Shown: piece by piece, positions 16,379-25,281 of the stretch
How the letters are laid out: each line of letters begins with the position of its first letter
Position numbering within the stretch: the first letter of the stretch is position 1
NCBI GenBank assembly: GCA_946482515.1
Contig: CAMLRS010000005.1
Location: 179,251-243,250 of the forward strand
DNA length: 64,000 bases
DNA from: an uncultured Flavobacteriales bacterium
Lineage (GTDB): Bacteria; Bacteroidota; Bacteroidia; Flavobacteriales; Crocinitomicaceae
Reading direction: 5' to 3'
Position numbers and translations under genes: made by a program
Notes under the pieces: generated by a model
What the model saw: only the letters and a program-made list of their open reading frames with translations
Databases searched by the model: none
Told to the model about the DNA's origin: nothing

Positions 16379-16406
16379 CGGTCGAGTTCGATACTCTCCA
16401 CTCCCA
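16379..16406 (+). repeat. Degenerate copy of the tRNA-Ala 3' end
   Basis: These 28 bases align with the 3' part of the tRNA-Ala gene (T-arm, acceptor 3' strand and flanking CCCA, 14572-14598): 24 of 26 aligned bases are identical, with one base missing and two inserted. No 5' tRNA half is present. Such a remnant is expected at the far side of an element integrated at a tRNA 3' end. It may alternatively be the trace of a second decayed tRNA gene. Confidence 0.65.
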
Positions 16407-16411
16407 ATAAA

Positions 16412-16447
16412 AGTAAAAGCGAATTACGAAAGTGGTTCGCTTTTACT
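16412..16447 (+). terminator. Strong hairpin after the tRNA remnant
   Basis: Perfect 12-base arms AGTAAAAGCGAA (16412-16423) and TTCGCTTTTACT (16436-16447) with a 12-base loop follow the patatin gene and the tRNA remnant. The upper strand ends in TTTTACT rather than a pure T-run. It is likely a terminator. Confidence 0.7.
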
Positions 16448-16497
16448 ATGAAGAATCACTTACTTCAAAATCCTATGCTTTCAAAGCGCGATTTTGT

Positions 16498-16505
16498 TAC
16501 ATTTG
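16498..16505 (+). promoter_or_regulatory. Putative -7 promoter element of the gene at 16522
   Basis: TACATTTG fits the TAnnTTTG consensus and ends 16 bases before the ATG at 16522. A canonical -33 TTTG is not evident. Confidence 0.45.
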
Positions 16506-16521
16506 AAAAAACTAACCTACT

Positions 16522-17295
16522 ATGGGAGATCTCAGAAAATCATTGAATTCTATTCTTTCAGAAAGAGCTACTAGCCCGCTTTACGGAACTTTAATTATCT
16601 CATGGATCATCTGGAACTGGAAGATCATTTATTTGACTCTTTTTGTTTCAGAAAAGAAAATTGAGACTGATAAAATCAGCTATATAAAAGAACATTTCAG
16701 TGACATACACCATTTGTTAACTTACCCAATTATATCTTCAGCAGTACTTATTTGTATTATTCCATTCATCTCAAATGGTGCGTATTGGTTGTCTTTGAAG
16801 TTCAATAAATGGAAAATTGATCAAAAGCAAAAAATCGAGATGAAACAGCTCCTAACTCTTGAGCAATCAATAGAATTGAGGGAGGAAATAATCAATCAGG
16901 CAGAACGATTTGATAAATTGTTAGCTGATAAAAATCTAGAAATAAAGCAACTGGAGGGGATAGCAAAAGTTGGCTCTGCATCTAATTCTGACCCAGTACC
17001 AACAATTGAAATTGATTCTCCCATAGCAGAACCGCCTGCTGCTAATGGAATTGATGAAAATGATCAGGGATTGGTTAAAATGGCAGAAAAGATTGCAACT
17101 AATGAAAAGCTCATGCAAATGTATAATTACCTTATATATTGTATTCAAGCGGGTTATAATCTAGATATGTCGGAAATAACAGGGGATTTTTTGCTTGATT
17201 TAGAGACTCTCGATATAGTAACAAATAGAGGTCATAAAAACTATGTTTGGGGGCCTTCTGGAAAGAAATTCTATCGACTTATGAAAGGACTGTAA
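16522..17295 (+). CDS. Membrane protein with coiled-coil and winged-helix-like C-terminus, function unknown
   Basis: A 257-residue protein. Residues 1-100 carry two transmembrane helices (LIISWIIWNWKIIYLTLFV near residues 24-42 and LICIIPFISNGAYWLSLKF near residues 76-94) after an N-terminus MGDLRKSLNSILSERATSPLYG that I recall as conserved across many unnamed bacterial proteins. Residues 100-145 are charged and coiled-coil-like (KQKIEMKQLLTLEQSIELRE). The C-terminal part (residues 185-257) resembles a small winged-helix-like domain ending in HKNYVWGPSGKKFYRLMKGL. The gene is AT-rich and lies at the edge of the tRNA-linked islet. The function is unknown. Confidence 0.75.
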   Translation: MGDLRKSLNSILSERATSPLYGTLIISWIIWNWKIIYLTLFVSEKKIETDKISYIKEHFSDIHHLLTYPIISSAVLICIIPFISNGAYWLSLKFNKWKIDQKQKIEMKQLLTLEQSIELREEIINQAERFDKLLADKNLEIKQLEGIAKVGSASNSDPVPTIEIDSPIAEPPAANGIDENDQGLVKMAEKIATNEKLMQMYNYLIYCIQAGYNLDMSEITGDFLLDLETLDIVTNRGHKNYVWGPSGKKFYRLMKGL

Positions 17296-17454
17296 TAAAT
17301 TGATATTCATATTCGGGAAACTTTACCACAACTAAGGCGCACGGTTTTTTGATAGATATCTTCTTATTCTTAAGTAAAAGTGACTATCGTTTGGAATAAC
17401 TACAAAGTCCTATCGACTAATTTGTCGCCTTTTGTCAGGATCAAATGCAGCGAA

Positions 17455-17589
17455 CTGAAACACGGGAACCTCAAGGAAGCTCCGAAGGAGATCACCGAAG
17501 AGGTCGTGTTTCAGGAGAGGAGTGCAGAGAGTGGCAAACAGCGACGAGTTTTCTTTTGGTTCTTTTCTTTTGCGGAAAAAGAAAAGAAC
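17455..17589. repeat. Structured palindromic intergenic element
   Basis: Arms CTGAAACACG (17455-17464) and CGTGTTTCAG (17505-17514) are exact reverse complements. Inside them ACCTC (17468-17472) and GAGGT (17500-17504) pair as well, giving a long stem with a one-sided bulge. Further on, GTTCTTTTCTTTT (17559-17571) and AAAAGAAAAGAAC (17577-17589) form a perfect 13-bp stem. The layout resembles dispersed palindromic elements that I remember from other Bacteroidota, but I cannot test copy number. Confidence 0.55.
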
Positions 17590-17591
17590 AT

Positions 17592-17617
17592 AAAAAAGGC
17601 TCCCGAAGGAGCCTTTC
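17592..17617 (-). terminator. Rho-independent terminator of the PKD surface-protein gene
   Basis: GGCTCC (17598-17603) and GGAGCC (17608-17613) enclose a CGAA loop and are flanked by an A-run on the left and CTTTCT on the right. Read on the minus strand the stem is followed by TTTTTTA, so it ends the gene that stops at 17637. It may act on both strands. Confidence 0.85.
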
Positions 17618-17636
17618 TCATTTTGAATAAATTATG

Positions 17637-20597
17637 CTATTGCTTGATCAGCGTCAGCACGCTAATCCCGCTCGTGTGAACAATGCGGACTTTGTAAAAT
17701 CCTGCTGACAGTTCTGTTGCATCTACTTGCGTGGATGTTCCCGAAACGCGTTCTGTGCGGATGATTTTTCCGGCGAGATCGGTGATTTCCAGCTGTGCAT
17801 CCTGCAAGTCGGTTGTGAAATCGATGCGGAAGAGCCCGTCTGTCGGGTTTGGATAGCCGTTCAGGATCAGGGTTGTGTTTTCGTCAATACCGCTGAAATC
17901 GATCGTGATATCCTGGCAAAGCGTATCGGAAGTGCCGCACATTTTCGTAACGATGAGGCAAACGGTGTACGTGCCTTCAGCCGCGTAAGTGTGCGTAGGG
18001 TTTTGGTCAGTGCTGGTATTGCCATCGCCGAACGTCCAGTCCCAGGAACCGATGTTGTCGGTAGACTGATCGGTGAAGTCATAAGTGAACCCGTTGAATG
18101 AGCTGTTGAACAGCGCTACAGGCGTGCTGCACACCATCACCGTCTGGCACATGGTATCGGACTCGCCACAGTTGTTCGATGCGATCAGGCAGATGTAATA
18201 GTTGCCGTCGGCGGCATACGTATGCGTAGGGTTTTGATCGGTGCTCGTGTTACCGTCGCCGAAATCCCATGCCCAGCTATGAACAACTCCGGTTGACTGA
18301 TCGCTCAACAGTACGCTTAGCTCTTCTGTCAGGCCCGAATAACCGGCTATTGGTGTGCCGCAGATGGTAATCGGCATGCAGATCGTATCGTCTTCGCCAC
18401 AAGTGTTCGTTACCGCAAGGCAAACATTGTAAGTGCCCGGAGCGGTGAAGGCATGCGTCGGGTTTTGGTCAGTGCTGGTGTTGCCGTCGCCAAAATCCCA
18501 GTGCCAGCTGTCTCCGGTCGAAAGATCCGTGAAATCAGTTGCTAATCCATTCACAGTCGAGCTGTAGTTTGCCGTAAGCAAATCGCAAACTGTAATCGTC
18601 TGGCAGATGGTATCATCCGAGCCGCAATCGTTGGAAGCGATCAGGCAGTAGTTGTACGTTCCGGCAGTTGCGTAGACATGCGTAGGGTTTTGGTCGGTGC
18701 TGGTATTGCCATCGCCAAAGTCCCAATGCCAGCCTGTGACTGTTCCGGTAGATACGTCGGTGAAATCAACCGAAAGCACGTTTGTGACTGCTGAAGCAGC
18801 TGCTGTGGCTTCGTCGCAAACAGTTACCGAATGGCATTCCTGTGCGTTTGAACAAACGTTCGTCGAAGTGAGGCATACAGTGTAAGTTCCCGGCGCTGTA
18901 TAAGTATGGGAAGGGTTTTGTTCGATACTGGTATTGCCGTCACCGAAATCCCATGACCAGGAAAGACCTGGACCGGAAGAAAGGTCGGTGAAATCAACAT
19001 CGAGCTGATCGGTTGCTTCGGAGAAACCAGCTGTTGGAAGGGAATTGAACCCGGTGATCGTAGCGCGGATACAGGCGTCTCTCGATGCGTTTTCGCGGTA
19101 ATCCGCCCAAGCGCCGTCGAGGATCTCATAGTTTCTGCGGGAATAAGGAGCGCTCGTTTCCGCACCAAGGAAAATAGTCGTTCCACTCTGGATCCATACA
19201 ACATAGAACCCGCCGTCGTTTAATGTTACCGGTGAAAGAATATTGATTGTATTCCAGCTGGCACTTACAACCGAACCACTTGAAATGGTTTCTGTAAACA
19301 GCAGCGTTCCCTGCGTACCGTTCGGACCGTTGTCGTCGTAAATTTGTGCCGTGTAGCCGTGAGAAACGTTAGAGCTGATGTAGAATTGCAGCTGCGAAAC
19401 GGTGTACGGATAAACAGGAGGGGCATAATAAACGGCCACACCATCATCGTTGGCACCGCCATTCCAGTTGATGCTTGCAGCCGGTGCATTTCCGGTAACG
19501 TAGCTCAACTGCATGGTTGGAGCACACATATCCACAATCCTCAATTCGGTAGATGTGATGTTGTTGCTGGGATTGATATCCTGGGAATTGGTGAGCTGCG
19601 ACACGAACGTATATTGTCCCGCAGCCGGTGGAGTCCATGTAGTGGGGTAGGTAAAGGTCGAATCGTCGCCCGCTGCCAGTGAAGGAAGCGATCCGGAGCT
19701 GGTGTGAATCAGTGTTGAAGTCGCATCTGTGATCATTCCCGCAAGGGTAATCGTATTGGTCACAGCCGTATTTCCGGCATTCCGGTAATTGGCCTCCAAC
19801 GTGACAGGTGTTCCGTTTGGCAGGATTAGTGCTTTGTTATCGCTGTTCATGTTCCATACCGCCATTGGGTCCTGGATGCTCATCAGCACAACTTCCGGGT
19901 AGTGGAAGCGGATTGCGTAGTTGCTTGGAGGCATAGCGTCGTTATGGACCTGCAAACCGATGTTTCCGGTACTGTTTTCGATGCCGACTACGAGATCTAC
20001 ACAGGCGGCATTAGCAGTAAATCCGCCCAGACTGCCGTATTGATAGGTGATAGAGCTATCAGCCGAGCACAGAATTACCTGGAACGAATTCGAACCTGTC
20101 CAGCCCGGAGCGGAAACCGTCCAGAACGGAACGTTGATGTAGGAAATAATACAACTGTCAACGTTGTTTGTCCAGTAGCGTACCTGACCAGGATTGCCGG
20201 CACCTGTAAAGTTCAGGTCGCCCATCAGCGGGGCGAGAATATTGTCGCCGGCACCGCCTGCCGTAGGAATGCCCGGAAAGCACGAAGCGATGTTGGAAAT
20301 GCCGTTGAAGCTCAGCCAGCCGTTCGAACCGACTTTCAGCTGCTGGAAATCGTTCCAGTAATAATGGAAGGGAAATCCGATGTTGACCATGCTGGCGGCA
20401 GAGTTGTCGTCGGCCAGCCCGGTGACCGTCTGAACGCCTGGACGGGAAGTAATGTCGATCCAGTTATAAGCAGGACCTCCTGCATCGAGCGAAGTTGTCC
20501 ACGTGTAGCCATAAGCATCGGGACCTCCGGATGCGAAGCCAAAGGACGTCGCCAGTACCGTAAAAACGGCAAGTAGAAGTGAGTAAGCTGTTTTCAT
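17637..20597 (-). CDS. T9SS-secreted protein with five PKD domains (type A sorting domain)
   Basis: I start at the ATG at 20597 (MKTAYSLLLAVFTVLATSFGFA), giving 986 residues with a clear signal peptide. Residues about 25-230 form a beta-rich domain (FPFHYYWNDFQQLKVGSNGWLSF), followed by a CARDB-like segment (VTNTITLAGMI...). Five PKD domains follow (about residues 519-895), each with the WxFGDGNTS core and QNPTH/SHxY or HxF ending; four repeats share the identical string FGDGNTSTDQNPTH. The C-terminal 80 residues (NGYPNPTDGLFRIDF... LEITDLAGKII... GFYKVRIV) are a type A T9SS sorting domain. It should be exported across the outer membrane and attached to or released from the surface. Confidence 0.92.
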   Translation of the reverse strand: MKTAYSLLLAVFTVLATSFGFASGGPDAYGYTWTTSLDAGGPAYNWIDITSRPGVQTVTGLADDNSAASMVNIGFPFHYYWNDFQQLKVGSNGWLSFNGISNIASCFPGIPTAGGAGDNILAPLMGDLNFTGAGNPGQVRYWTNNVDSCIISYINVPFWTVSAPGWTGSNSFQVILCSADSSITYQYGSLGGFTANAACVDLVVGIENSTGNIGLQVHNDAMPPSNYAIRFHYPEVVLMSIQDPMAVWNMNSDNKALILPNGTPVTLEANYRNAGNTAVTNTITLAGMITDATSTLIHTSSGSLPSLAAGDDSTFTYPTTWTPPAAGQYTFVSQLTNSQDINPSNNITSTELRIVDMCAPTMQLSYVTGNAPAASINWNGGANDDGVAVYYAPPVYPYTVSQLQFYISSNVSHGYTAQIYDDNGPNGTQGTLLFTETISSGSVVSASWNTINILSPVTLNDGGFYVVWIQSGTTIFLGAETSAPYSRRNYEILDGAWADYRENASRDACIRATITGFNSLPTAGFSEATDQLDVDFTDLSSGPGLSWSWDFGDGNTSIEQNPSHTYTAPGTYTVCLTSTNVCSNAQECHSVTVCDEATAAASAVTNVLSVDFTDVSTGTVTGWHWDFGDGNTSTDQNPTHVYATAGTYNYCLIASNDCGSDDTICQTITVCDLLTANYSSTVNGLATDFTDLSTGDSWHWDFGDGNTSTDQNPTHAFTAPGTYNVCLAVTNTCGEDDTICMPITICGTPIAGYSGLTEELSVLLSDQSTGVVHSWAWDFGDGNTSTDQNPTHTYAADGNYYICLIASNNCGESDTMCQTVMVCSTPVALFNSSFNGFTYDFTDQSTDNIGSWDWTFGDGNTSTDQNPTHTYAAEGTYTVCLIVTKMCGTSDTLCQDITIDFSGIDENTTLILNGYPNPTDGLFRIDFTTDLQDAQLEITDLAGKIIRTERVSGTSTQVDATELSAGFYKVRIVHTSGISVLTLIKQ

Positions 20598-20793
20598 GTG
20601 TATTATCTGAGGAAGCAAAGGTAGGGAATTCCCGCTGCCCGTAACTAAAAATAATAGTAGAGAAAGAATCGTTACAGTTTAAAGATGACCGGAAGATTGT
20701 AGTAACTACTGACTGCTTTGCCGTTGTTTTGACCTGGAATCCGGCTAGTACCTAAGCCTGTTCTCATGAGATAATTAGCTGTAAACTTCCAAC

Positions 20794-20827
20794 TAAAAAC
20801 AAAAACGGCCACCCGAAAGTGACCGCT
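20794..20827 (-). terminator. Rho-independent terminator of the lectin-like gene
   Basis: On the minus strand CGGTCAC and GTGGCCG (20819-20825 and 20806-20812) form a seven-pair stem with one G-U pair and a six-base loop, followed by TTTTTGTTTTT. It lies 26 bases downstream of the stop at 20853. Confidence 0.8.
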
Positions 20828-20852
20828 TGGAACAGGGGGAATTACAATAAGC

Positions 20853-23060
20853 TTATTCGACAATAACTTTCACCGTCTCACTTCCGTTAGCCTGTTGCAC
20901 GGTTACATAGTAAATACCGGCGGCCAGTTGTGAAACATCGAGGTCTGCGTTTGTTTGTGCATGTGAAACGGTAGTTCGGGAAATAATCTTTCCGAGTGCA
21001 TCGGTCAGCGTAATCGCTTCCACGTAAGAACCATCCCAGGCTACCGTGATCTGATCAGTGGCCGGATTTGGATAAACGAAGACTTCCTGTGGAAGATCAC
21101 AATTCTTAACGCTGCGGATTCCCAGCACTTCTACATGACCGTCCAGATCGACCTGGCTCAGGCGGTAGTAATTCACGCCCGGACATTGTTGCATATCAGG
21201 AATTGCATACGAATGGGCAAGTACGCTTGTTTCAGCACCTTTTACGTTGGCCAGGTGGGTGAAATCAATGCCGTTGCAGCTTTTCTCAATGAAGAAGTAA
21301 TCGTTATCGCGCTCGGAAGCCGTTGTCCAGCGCAGCATGGCTTTATCGTTTTCGCATTCGGCTTCAAAGCTGGCCAGCTCTACAGGAAGCAGAACCGCCG
21401 GCAGACAGAACGTTTGCTGGTTCGACAAACCTCCCGTTGATCCGGTAAATCCGAAATACGGAGTGTTCGTTCCGAAAACAGTGATCGGGTTGAACGTTGA
21501 GCTGATCGTTCCATAAGTAACCGTCAGGGCCGAATTGAGAACCGTTGCGGTAAGTGTACTGGTTGCGGCGTTCCAGGAAATGCGCAGCTTGTGGTTCAGG
21601 CCGTTTTCAATATTGTAATTCACACCCGGCGATGATTGCAAACGAATCGCATTCGGTGTAGCCGGACGTTCGCCAGCTCCAACCGCATCACAGTTACCAT
21701 CTGTACTCGGATTGATGTTCCCGTTGAACCAGATATCGAGGTGGTCAGGATCTTCCGTACCTGCGCAGCCGATCATCGGTGTGAAATCGTCGCGGTCTTC
21801 GAAATTGGTGTAGGTATCGATCTCTACGGTAACAGAATTAAGGATACCGCCGGCACCGAGTGCACCACCCACAGTTCCGCATTTACAGCGGCCCAGCGGG
21901 TCATTCTGCATCACAAAAGCCATTCCATCGGCACCGGCATCGCTGTTCCCCAGGTTAATATCCATTTCATAGGAGAAATTCGCCAGGAAGTTCAGCGTGG
22001 AGTTGGCGTCCCAGGCACAGCCTCGCTGCGATGTCAGGTTCGGTGTCAGCGTCACGCAATCGTAAGGCGAAGCTGAAGTAGCATCGTCTACGAGGTTAAA
22101 CTGCGGATTACTGGAAGGTCCGGTTGTGAAGGATTGGATAGCACAGCCTGCGGCCGTTCCGGTGCTGTTTTTCGGACGGATTTGCCAGTAGTACGTTGTG
22201 GAGTAGTTCATGACCGGTGTATACGTTGTAGAAGTGGTTGTTCCAACCAGTGGTGGCGTGGCCGATGTGCCGAAATACACGTCGTATTCCGTTGCAGCGT
22301 TACAGGTTGTTACAGCCGGTGCTGTCCACGACAACCCGTTGCACGGAGAAACGTTCGTTGCAGCGTTTGCAGGAACGAGTGCCGTTGCACAGCTTGGTGT
22401 CACCGGATTTTGTGCTACGAGTGAAATGGCATCAATGGTTACTCCTGGCGAGGAACCTCCATTGTCATCATTCTGCCAGCTGAATACCAGTCGTCGGGTC
22501 GTTCCGGCAAAAGAAGCAGGAACTGTGATCGTTGCCGTTCCGCAGGCTGCCTGAAGGTTATACCAGGAGTTCCCCAATTGGGTGGCAGTTGGATCCGAAG
22601 TGTTGAATATCGTATTGGCAACCGGAGTAACAGCGGTGGAACCCAGGTAAATTCTCAGACCGTCCCAGGTGCTTTCTCCCTGGCATTTCCAGTTGAATGT
22701 CAAGGTGATACAGCTTTGTCCGGCCGGAAATGTTACATCGTCGTAAAAATGAGAAATGTCGGCAACGCCAGTGTTATAATTACCGTTATTTCCGGTGGCG
22801 TGGCTCGAAATGTAGGCACTTCTATTACCAACACAGGCAGTGGAGCCATTGCCGACGAACCATTTGTTCGTAACACCGTTTACCTCGGTCCAGCCATTTC
22901 CGGCTAAAGTGGCTGCTGTCTGAAAACTTCCGTCAGCTCCGGATGTTCCGGTAGCGTTAGCGGGATTAATAATAGTCGTCTGTGCAGACAGACGGGTGGT
23001 GGTAAGGGTGCAAAAGCCCAGGATGAGTCCTATGACCGCCGCGGTGGATTGTTGTAGCAT
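20853..23060 (-). CDS. T9SS-secreted protein with L-type-lectin-like and Fn3-like domains
   Basis: A 735-residue protein with a signal peptide (MLQQSTAAVIGLILGFCTLTTTRLSAQ). Residues about 30-220 are a jelly-roll-like beta domain (SCITLTFNWKCQGESTWDGLRIYLG). Residues 222-312 resemble a fibronectin III domain (LVPANAATNVSPCNGLSWTAP). Residues about 320-550 have the shape of a legume/L-type lectin (FSYEMDINLGNSDAGADGMAFVMQ, VTVEIDTYTNF, HKLRISWN, YFGFTGSTGG). The last about 75 residues are a type A sorting domain (VYPNPATDQITVAWDGS... GIYYVTVQ). It is probably an outer-surface carbohydrate-binding or adhesive protein. A 323-base upstream gap should hold its promoter. Confidence 0.9.
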   Translation of the reverse strand: MLQQSTAAVIGLILGFCTLTTTRLSAQTTIINPANATGTSGADGSFQTAATLAGNGWTEVNGVTNKWFVGNGSTACVGNRSAYISSHATGNNGNYNTGVADISHFYDDVTFPAGQSCITLTFNWKCQGESTWDGLRIYLGSTAVTPVANTIFNTSDPTATQLGNSWYNLQAACGTATITVPASFAGTTRRLVFSWQNDDNGGSSPGVTIDAISLVAQNPVTPSCATALVPANAATNVSPCNGLSWTAPAVTTCNAATEYDVYFGTSATPPLVGTTTSTTYTPVMNYSTTYYWQIRPKNSTGTAAGCAIQSFTTGPSSNPQFNLVDDATSASPYDCVTLTPNLTSQRGCAWDANSTLNFLANFSYEMDINLGNSDAGADGMAFVMQNDPLGRCKCGTVGGALGAGGILNSVTVEIDTYTNFEDRDDFTPMIGCAGTEDPDHLDIWFNGNINPSTDGNCDAVGAGERPATPNAIRLQSSPGVNYNIENGLNHKLRISWNAATSTLTATVLNSALTVTYGTISSTFNPITVFGTNTPYFGFTGSTGGLSNQQTFCLPAVLLPVELASFEAECENDKAMLRWTTASERDNDYFFIEKSCNGIDFTHLANVKGAETSVLAHSYAIPDMQQCPGVNYYRLSQVDLDGHVEVLGIRSVKNCDLPQEVFVYPNPATDQITVAWDGSYVEAITLTDALGKIISRTTVSHAQTNADLDVSQLAAGIYYVTVQQANGSETVKVIVE

Positions 23061-23383
23061 TTTGTATAGTTTTGGAGGCGTGCCGTAAAGTTAAATGCTT
23101 AACAACACACGTTGTTATATCGATTTAGTATTTGTCCTGCAATTGTCTGCGTTAATTATATGTAAAGTACCTCATTTTCAGGCAATTGAGCCTTTGTTTT
23201 TAGACTATTTTAGGATTTTTGGTAGCGGATAGTAGAAACGCCAAATTAACAAATGATAAAAACGCCTGATTAGCCCCGTTTTTCAGGGATTAATACCGTT
23301 TTTAGCTATCGGTCGGGACAAAGGGGAGACAGCGATGCAAGGGCCTGCATCGGAAAAAAGAGAGGTAAGAAGAATTGTTCGGA
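23061..23383. other. Intergenic stretch upstream of the lectin-like gene
   Basis: A 323-base stretch between argS and the lectin-like gene, both on the minus strand. It is AT-rich on its lectin-proximal side, as expected for a promoter. Near argS it contains a hairpin with perfect seven-base arms CGATGCA (23333-23339) and TGCATCG (23346-23352). The A-run lies on the wrong side for a minus-strand terminator, so its role is unclear. No gene is seen. Confidence 0.5.
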
Positions 23384-25279
23384 TTACATCCGGTCGGGAA
23401 CGCTGATGCCGAGGCATTTCATGGAGCTGGCGATCACTTTTGCCACGTTTCGGCTCAGTGTGAGGCGCATGGCTTTTTTCTCCGCGTCCGCTTCCTGGTT
23501 GATGTTCACGCTCTGGTAGAACTGGTTGTAAAGCTTTACCAGCTCGTAGGTGTAATTCGCGATCACGGCAGGCGAGTAGGACAGAGCTGCTTCTTCGATC
23601 ACTTTCGGGTAATCCACCAGCTGCTTGATGATCTCGATCTCGCTTTGTTCCAGTGCTGTATCGCCGAATGTAGCTATCGTTCCGGCTTTGGTCAGCAGCG
23701 ATTTGATACGCGCATGGGCGTATTGGATAAACGGACCGGTGTGACCATTCAGCTCAATGGATTCAGCCGGGTCGAACAACATGCGTTTTTTCGGGTCCAC
23801 TTTCAGCAGGAAGTATTTCAATCCGCCCATTCCGATCGTGCGGAACAGCGTTTCTTTCTCTTCTTCGGTCATACCGTCGAGGTGCCCGCGTTCGGAAGTC
23901 ATTTCGCGTGCACTCTGGATCACTTCGTCCATCAGATCGTCGGCGTCTACCACCGTTCCCTCGCGGGATTTCATCTTACCGGAAGGAAGGTCGACCATTC
24001 CATAGGAAAGATGGAAGCAGGCATCTGCCCAGCTGTAGCCGAGTTTCTTGAGGATGAGGAACAGTACTTTGAAATGGTAATCCTGTTCGTTACCAACGGT
24101 ATAAATAATTCCCGAAAGATTCGGGTAATCGTTGAGACGGTCTACGGCCGTTCCGAGGTCCTGCGTCATGTAAACGGAAGTGCCGTCGGAGCGCAGCAAG
24201 AGCTTGTGATCCAGCTTGTCGCCTGTCAGGTCGATCCACACGGAACCATCATCTTTGCGGTAGAAAACGCCTTTTTCCAGTCCTTCGTTCACGATGTCTT
24301 TCCCCAGGATGAAAGTTTCGGATTCGTAGTACAAACGATCGAAATCGACGCCCATTTTGGCGTACGTTTCGTTGAAGCCTTCATACACCCAGCCATTCAT
24401 AGTCGTCCAGAGCAGGTAAACTTCCGGATCGCGGCCTTCCCAGCGAACGAGCAGGTCTTTGGCAGAACGGAGAATGTTGGTGGCATTTTTCGCCAGTTCT
24501 TTGATCTTGTCCTGGATGCCGGCTTGCGCTTTTTCATCCTTACCTTCCAGTGCGGCAGAAAGCTCCTGGTATTTGTCAACGATTGCCTGGTCAAAGCCCT
24601 CGAAATCGCCTTTTGCCCAGGCTTCCATGATGGTTTTGGCTTCGGCGTTGAAGCGCTTATCGAATTCCACGTAGTATTTCCCGACGAGCTTATCGCCTTT
24701 CAGTCCGGTGTTGGCAGGTGTTTCGCGCTCGCCTTTTTCGTTCAACGGCGAGAAATCGCGCCAGGCCAGCATACTTTTGCAAATATGGATCCCGCGGTCG
24801 TTGATGATCTGCGTTTTCACCACGTCGTGACCGTAGGCTTTGAGGATTTCCGCCACGGCATAGCCGAGGAAGTTGTTTCGCAAATGCCCGAGGTGAAGTG
24901 GCTTATTGGTGTTCGGTGAAGAATATTCCACCATGATGGGCGGCTTTGAGCCTGCGGGCTGCAAACCGAAAAGGTTGTTTCCATCGATCGTGTGGAGCGT
25001 TTCCAGCCAGTGTGATGCCGGGAAAACGAGGTTCAGAAAGCCACCGATAACGCTGAAATCGGATACGATCTGCTGTTCGTCCTTCAAAAACGCACCGATG
25101 CGCTCACCGAGCTGTTGTGGAGAAGTACCGGCCAGCTTTACGAGCGGGAAAAGCACCAAAGTGGTATCTCCTGCGAAATCCTTGCGGGTTTTCTGAAATT
25201 GGATCAATGAGGCGTCAACCGTTGTTCCCAGGAGGGAAACGGCGTTATCGAGGATGGATTTGCGAATGGTATTCTCCAT
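23384..25279 (-). CDS. argS: Arginine--tRNA ligase
   Basis: A 631-residue class I aminoacyl-tRNA synthetase, somewhat longer than the usual 560-590. The HIGH motif is HLGH in NKPLHLGHLRNNF at about residues 127-132. The KMSK-equivalent region is SGKMKSREGTVVDADDLMDE, as is typical of ArgRS, which lacks a canonical KMSKS lysine. The C-terminal anticodon-binding DALR domain contains AHARIKSLLTKAG and ends with MKCLGISVPDRM. It charges tRNA-Arg. It starts two bases after the arginase-family gene stop, so the two are probably cotranscribed. Confidence 0.97.
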   Translation of the reverse strand: MENTIRKSILDNAVSLLGTTVDASLIQFQKTRKDFAGDTTLVLFPLVKLAGTSPQQLGERIGAFLKDEQQIVSDFSVIGGFLNLVFPASHWLETLHTIDGNNLFGLQPAGSKPPIMVEYSSPNTNKPLHLGHLRNNFLGYAVAEILKAYGHDVVKTQIINDRGIHICKSMLAWRDFSPLNEKGERETPANTGLKGDKLVGKYYVEFDKRFNAEAKTIMEAWAKGDFEGFDQAIVDKYQELSAALEGKDEKAQAGIQDKIKELAKNATNILRSAKDLLVRWEGRDPEVYLLWTTMNGWVYEGFNETYAKMGVDFDRLYYESETFILGKDIVNEGLEKGVFYRKDDGSVWIDLTGDKLDHKLLLRSDGTSVYMTQDLGTAVDRLNDYPNLSGIIYTVGNEQDYHFKVLFLILKKLGYSWADACFHLSYGMVDLPSGKMKSREGTVVDADDLMDEVIQSAREMTSERGHLDGMTEEEKETLFRTIGMGGLKYFLLKVDPKKRMLFDPAESIELNGHTGPFIQYAHARIKSLLTKAGTIATFGDTALEQSEIEIIKQLVDYPKVIEEAALSYSPAVIANYTYELVKLYNQFYQSVNINQEADAEKKAMRLTLSRNVAKVIASSMKCLGISVPDRM

Positions 25280-25281
25280 GA

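Larger units (their letters stand above)
17296..17636. other. Intergenic stretch with nested inverted repeats
   Basis: No convincing gene is present; a plus-strand frame of about 100 codons crosses both hairpins and the terminator and is judged spurious. The stretch contains a long imperfect palindrome at 17455-17514, a 13-bp hairpin at 17559-17589 and a terminator at 17592-17617. Confidence 0.6.

Noticed and set aside
17380..17679. Plus-strand frame of about 100 codons in the gap before the PKD gene
   Set aside because: It runs through two hairpins and a terminator and into the antisense of the PKD gene; no domain or codon pattern supports it.
23375..24919. Long plus-strand frame of 514 codons opposite argS
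   Set aside because: It is the antisense of a confidently identified tRNA synthetase and arises from codon bias.
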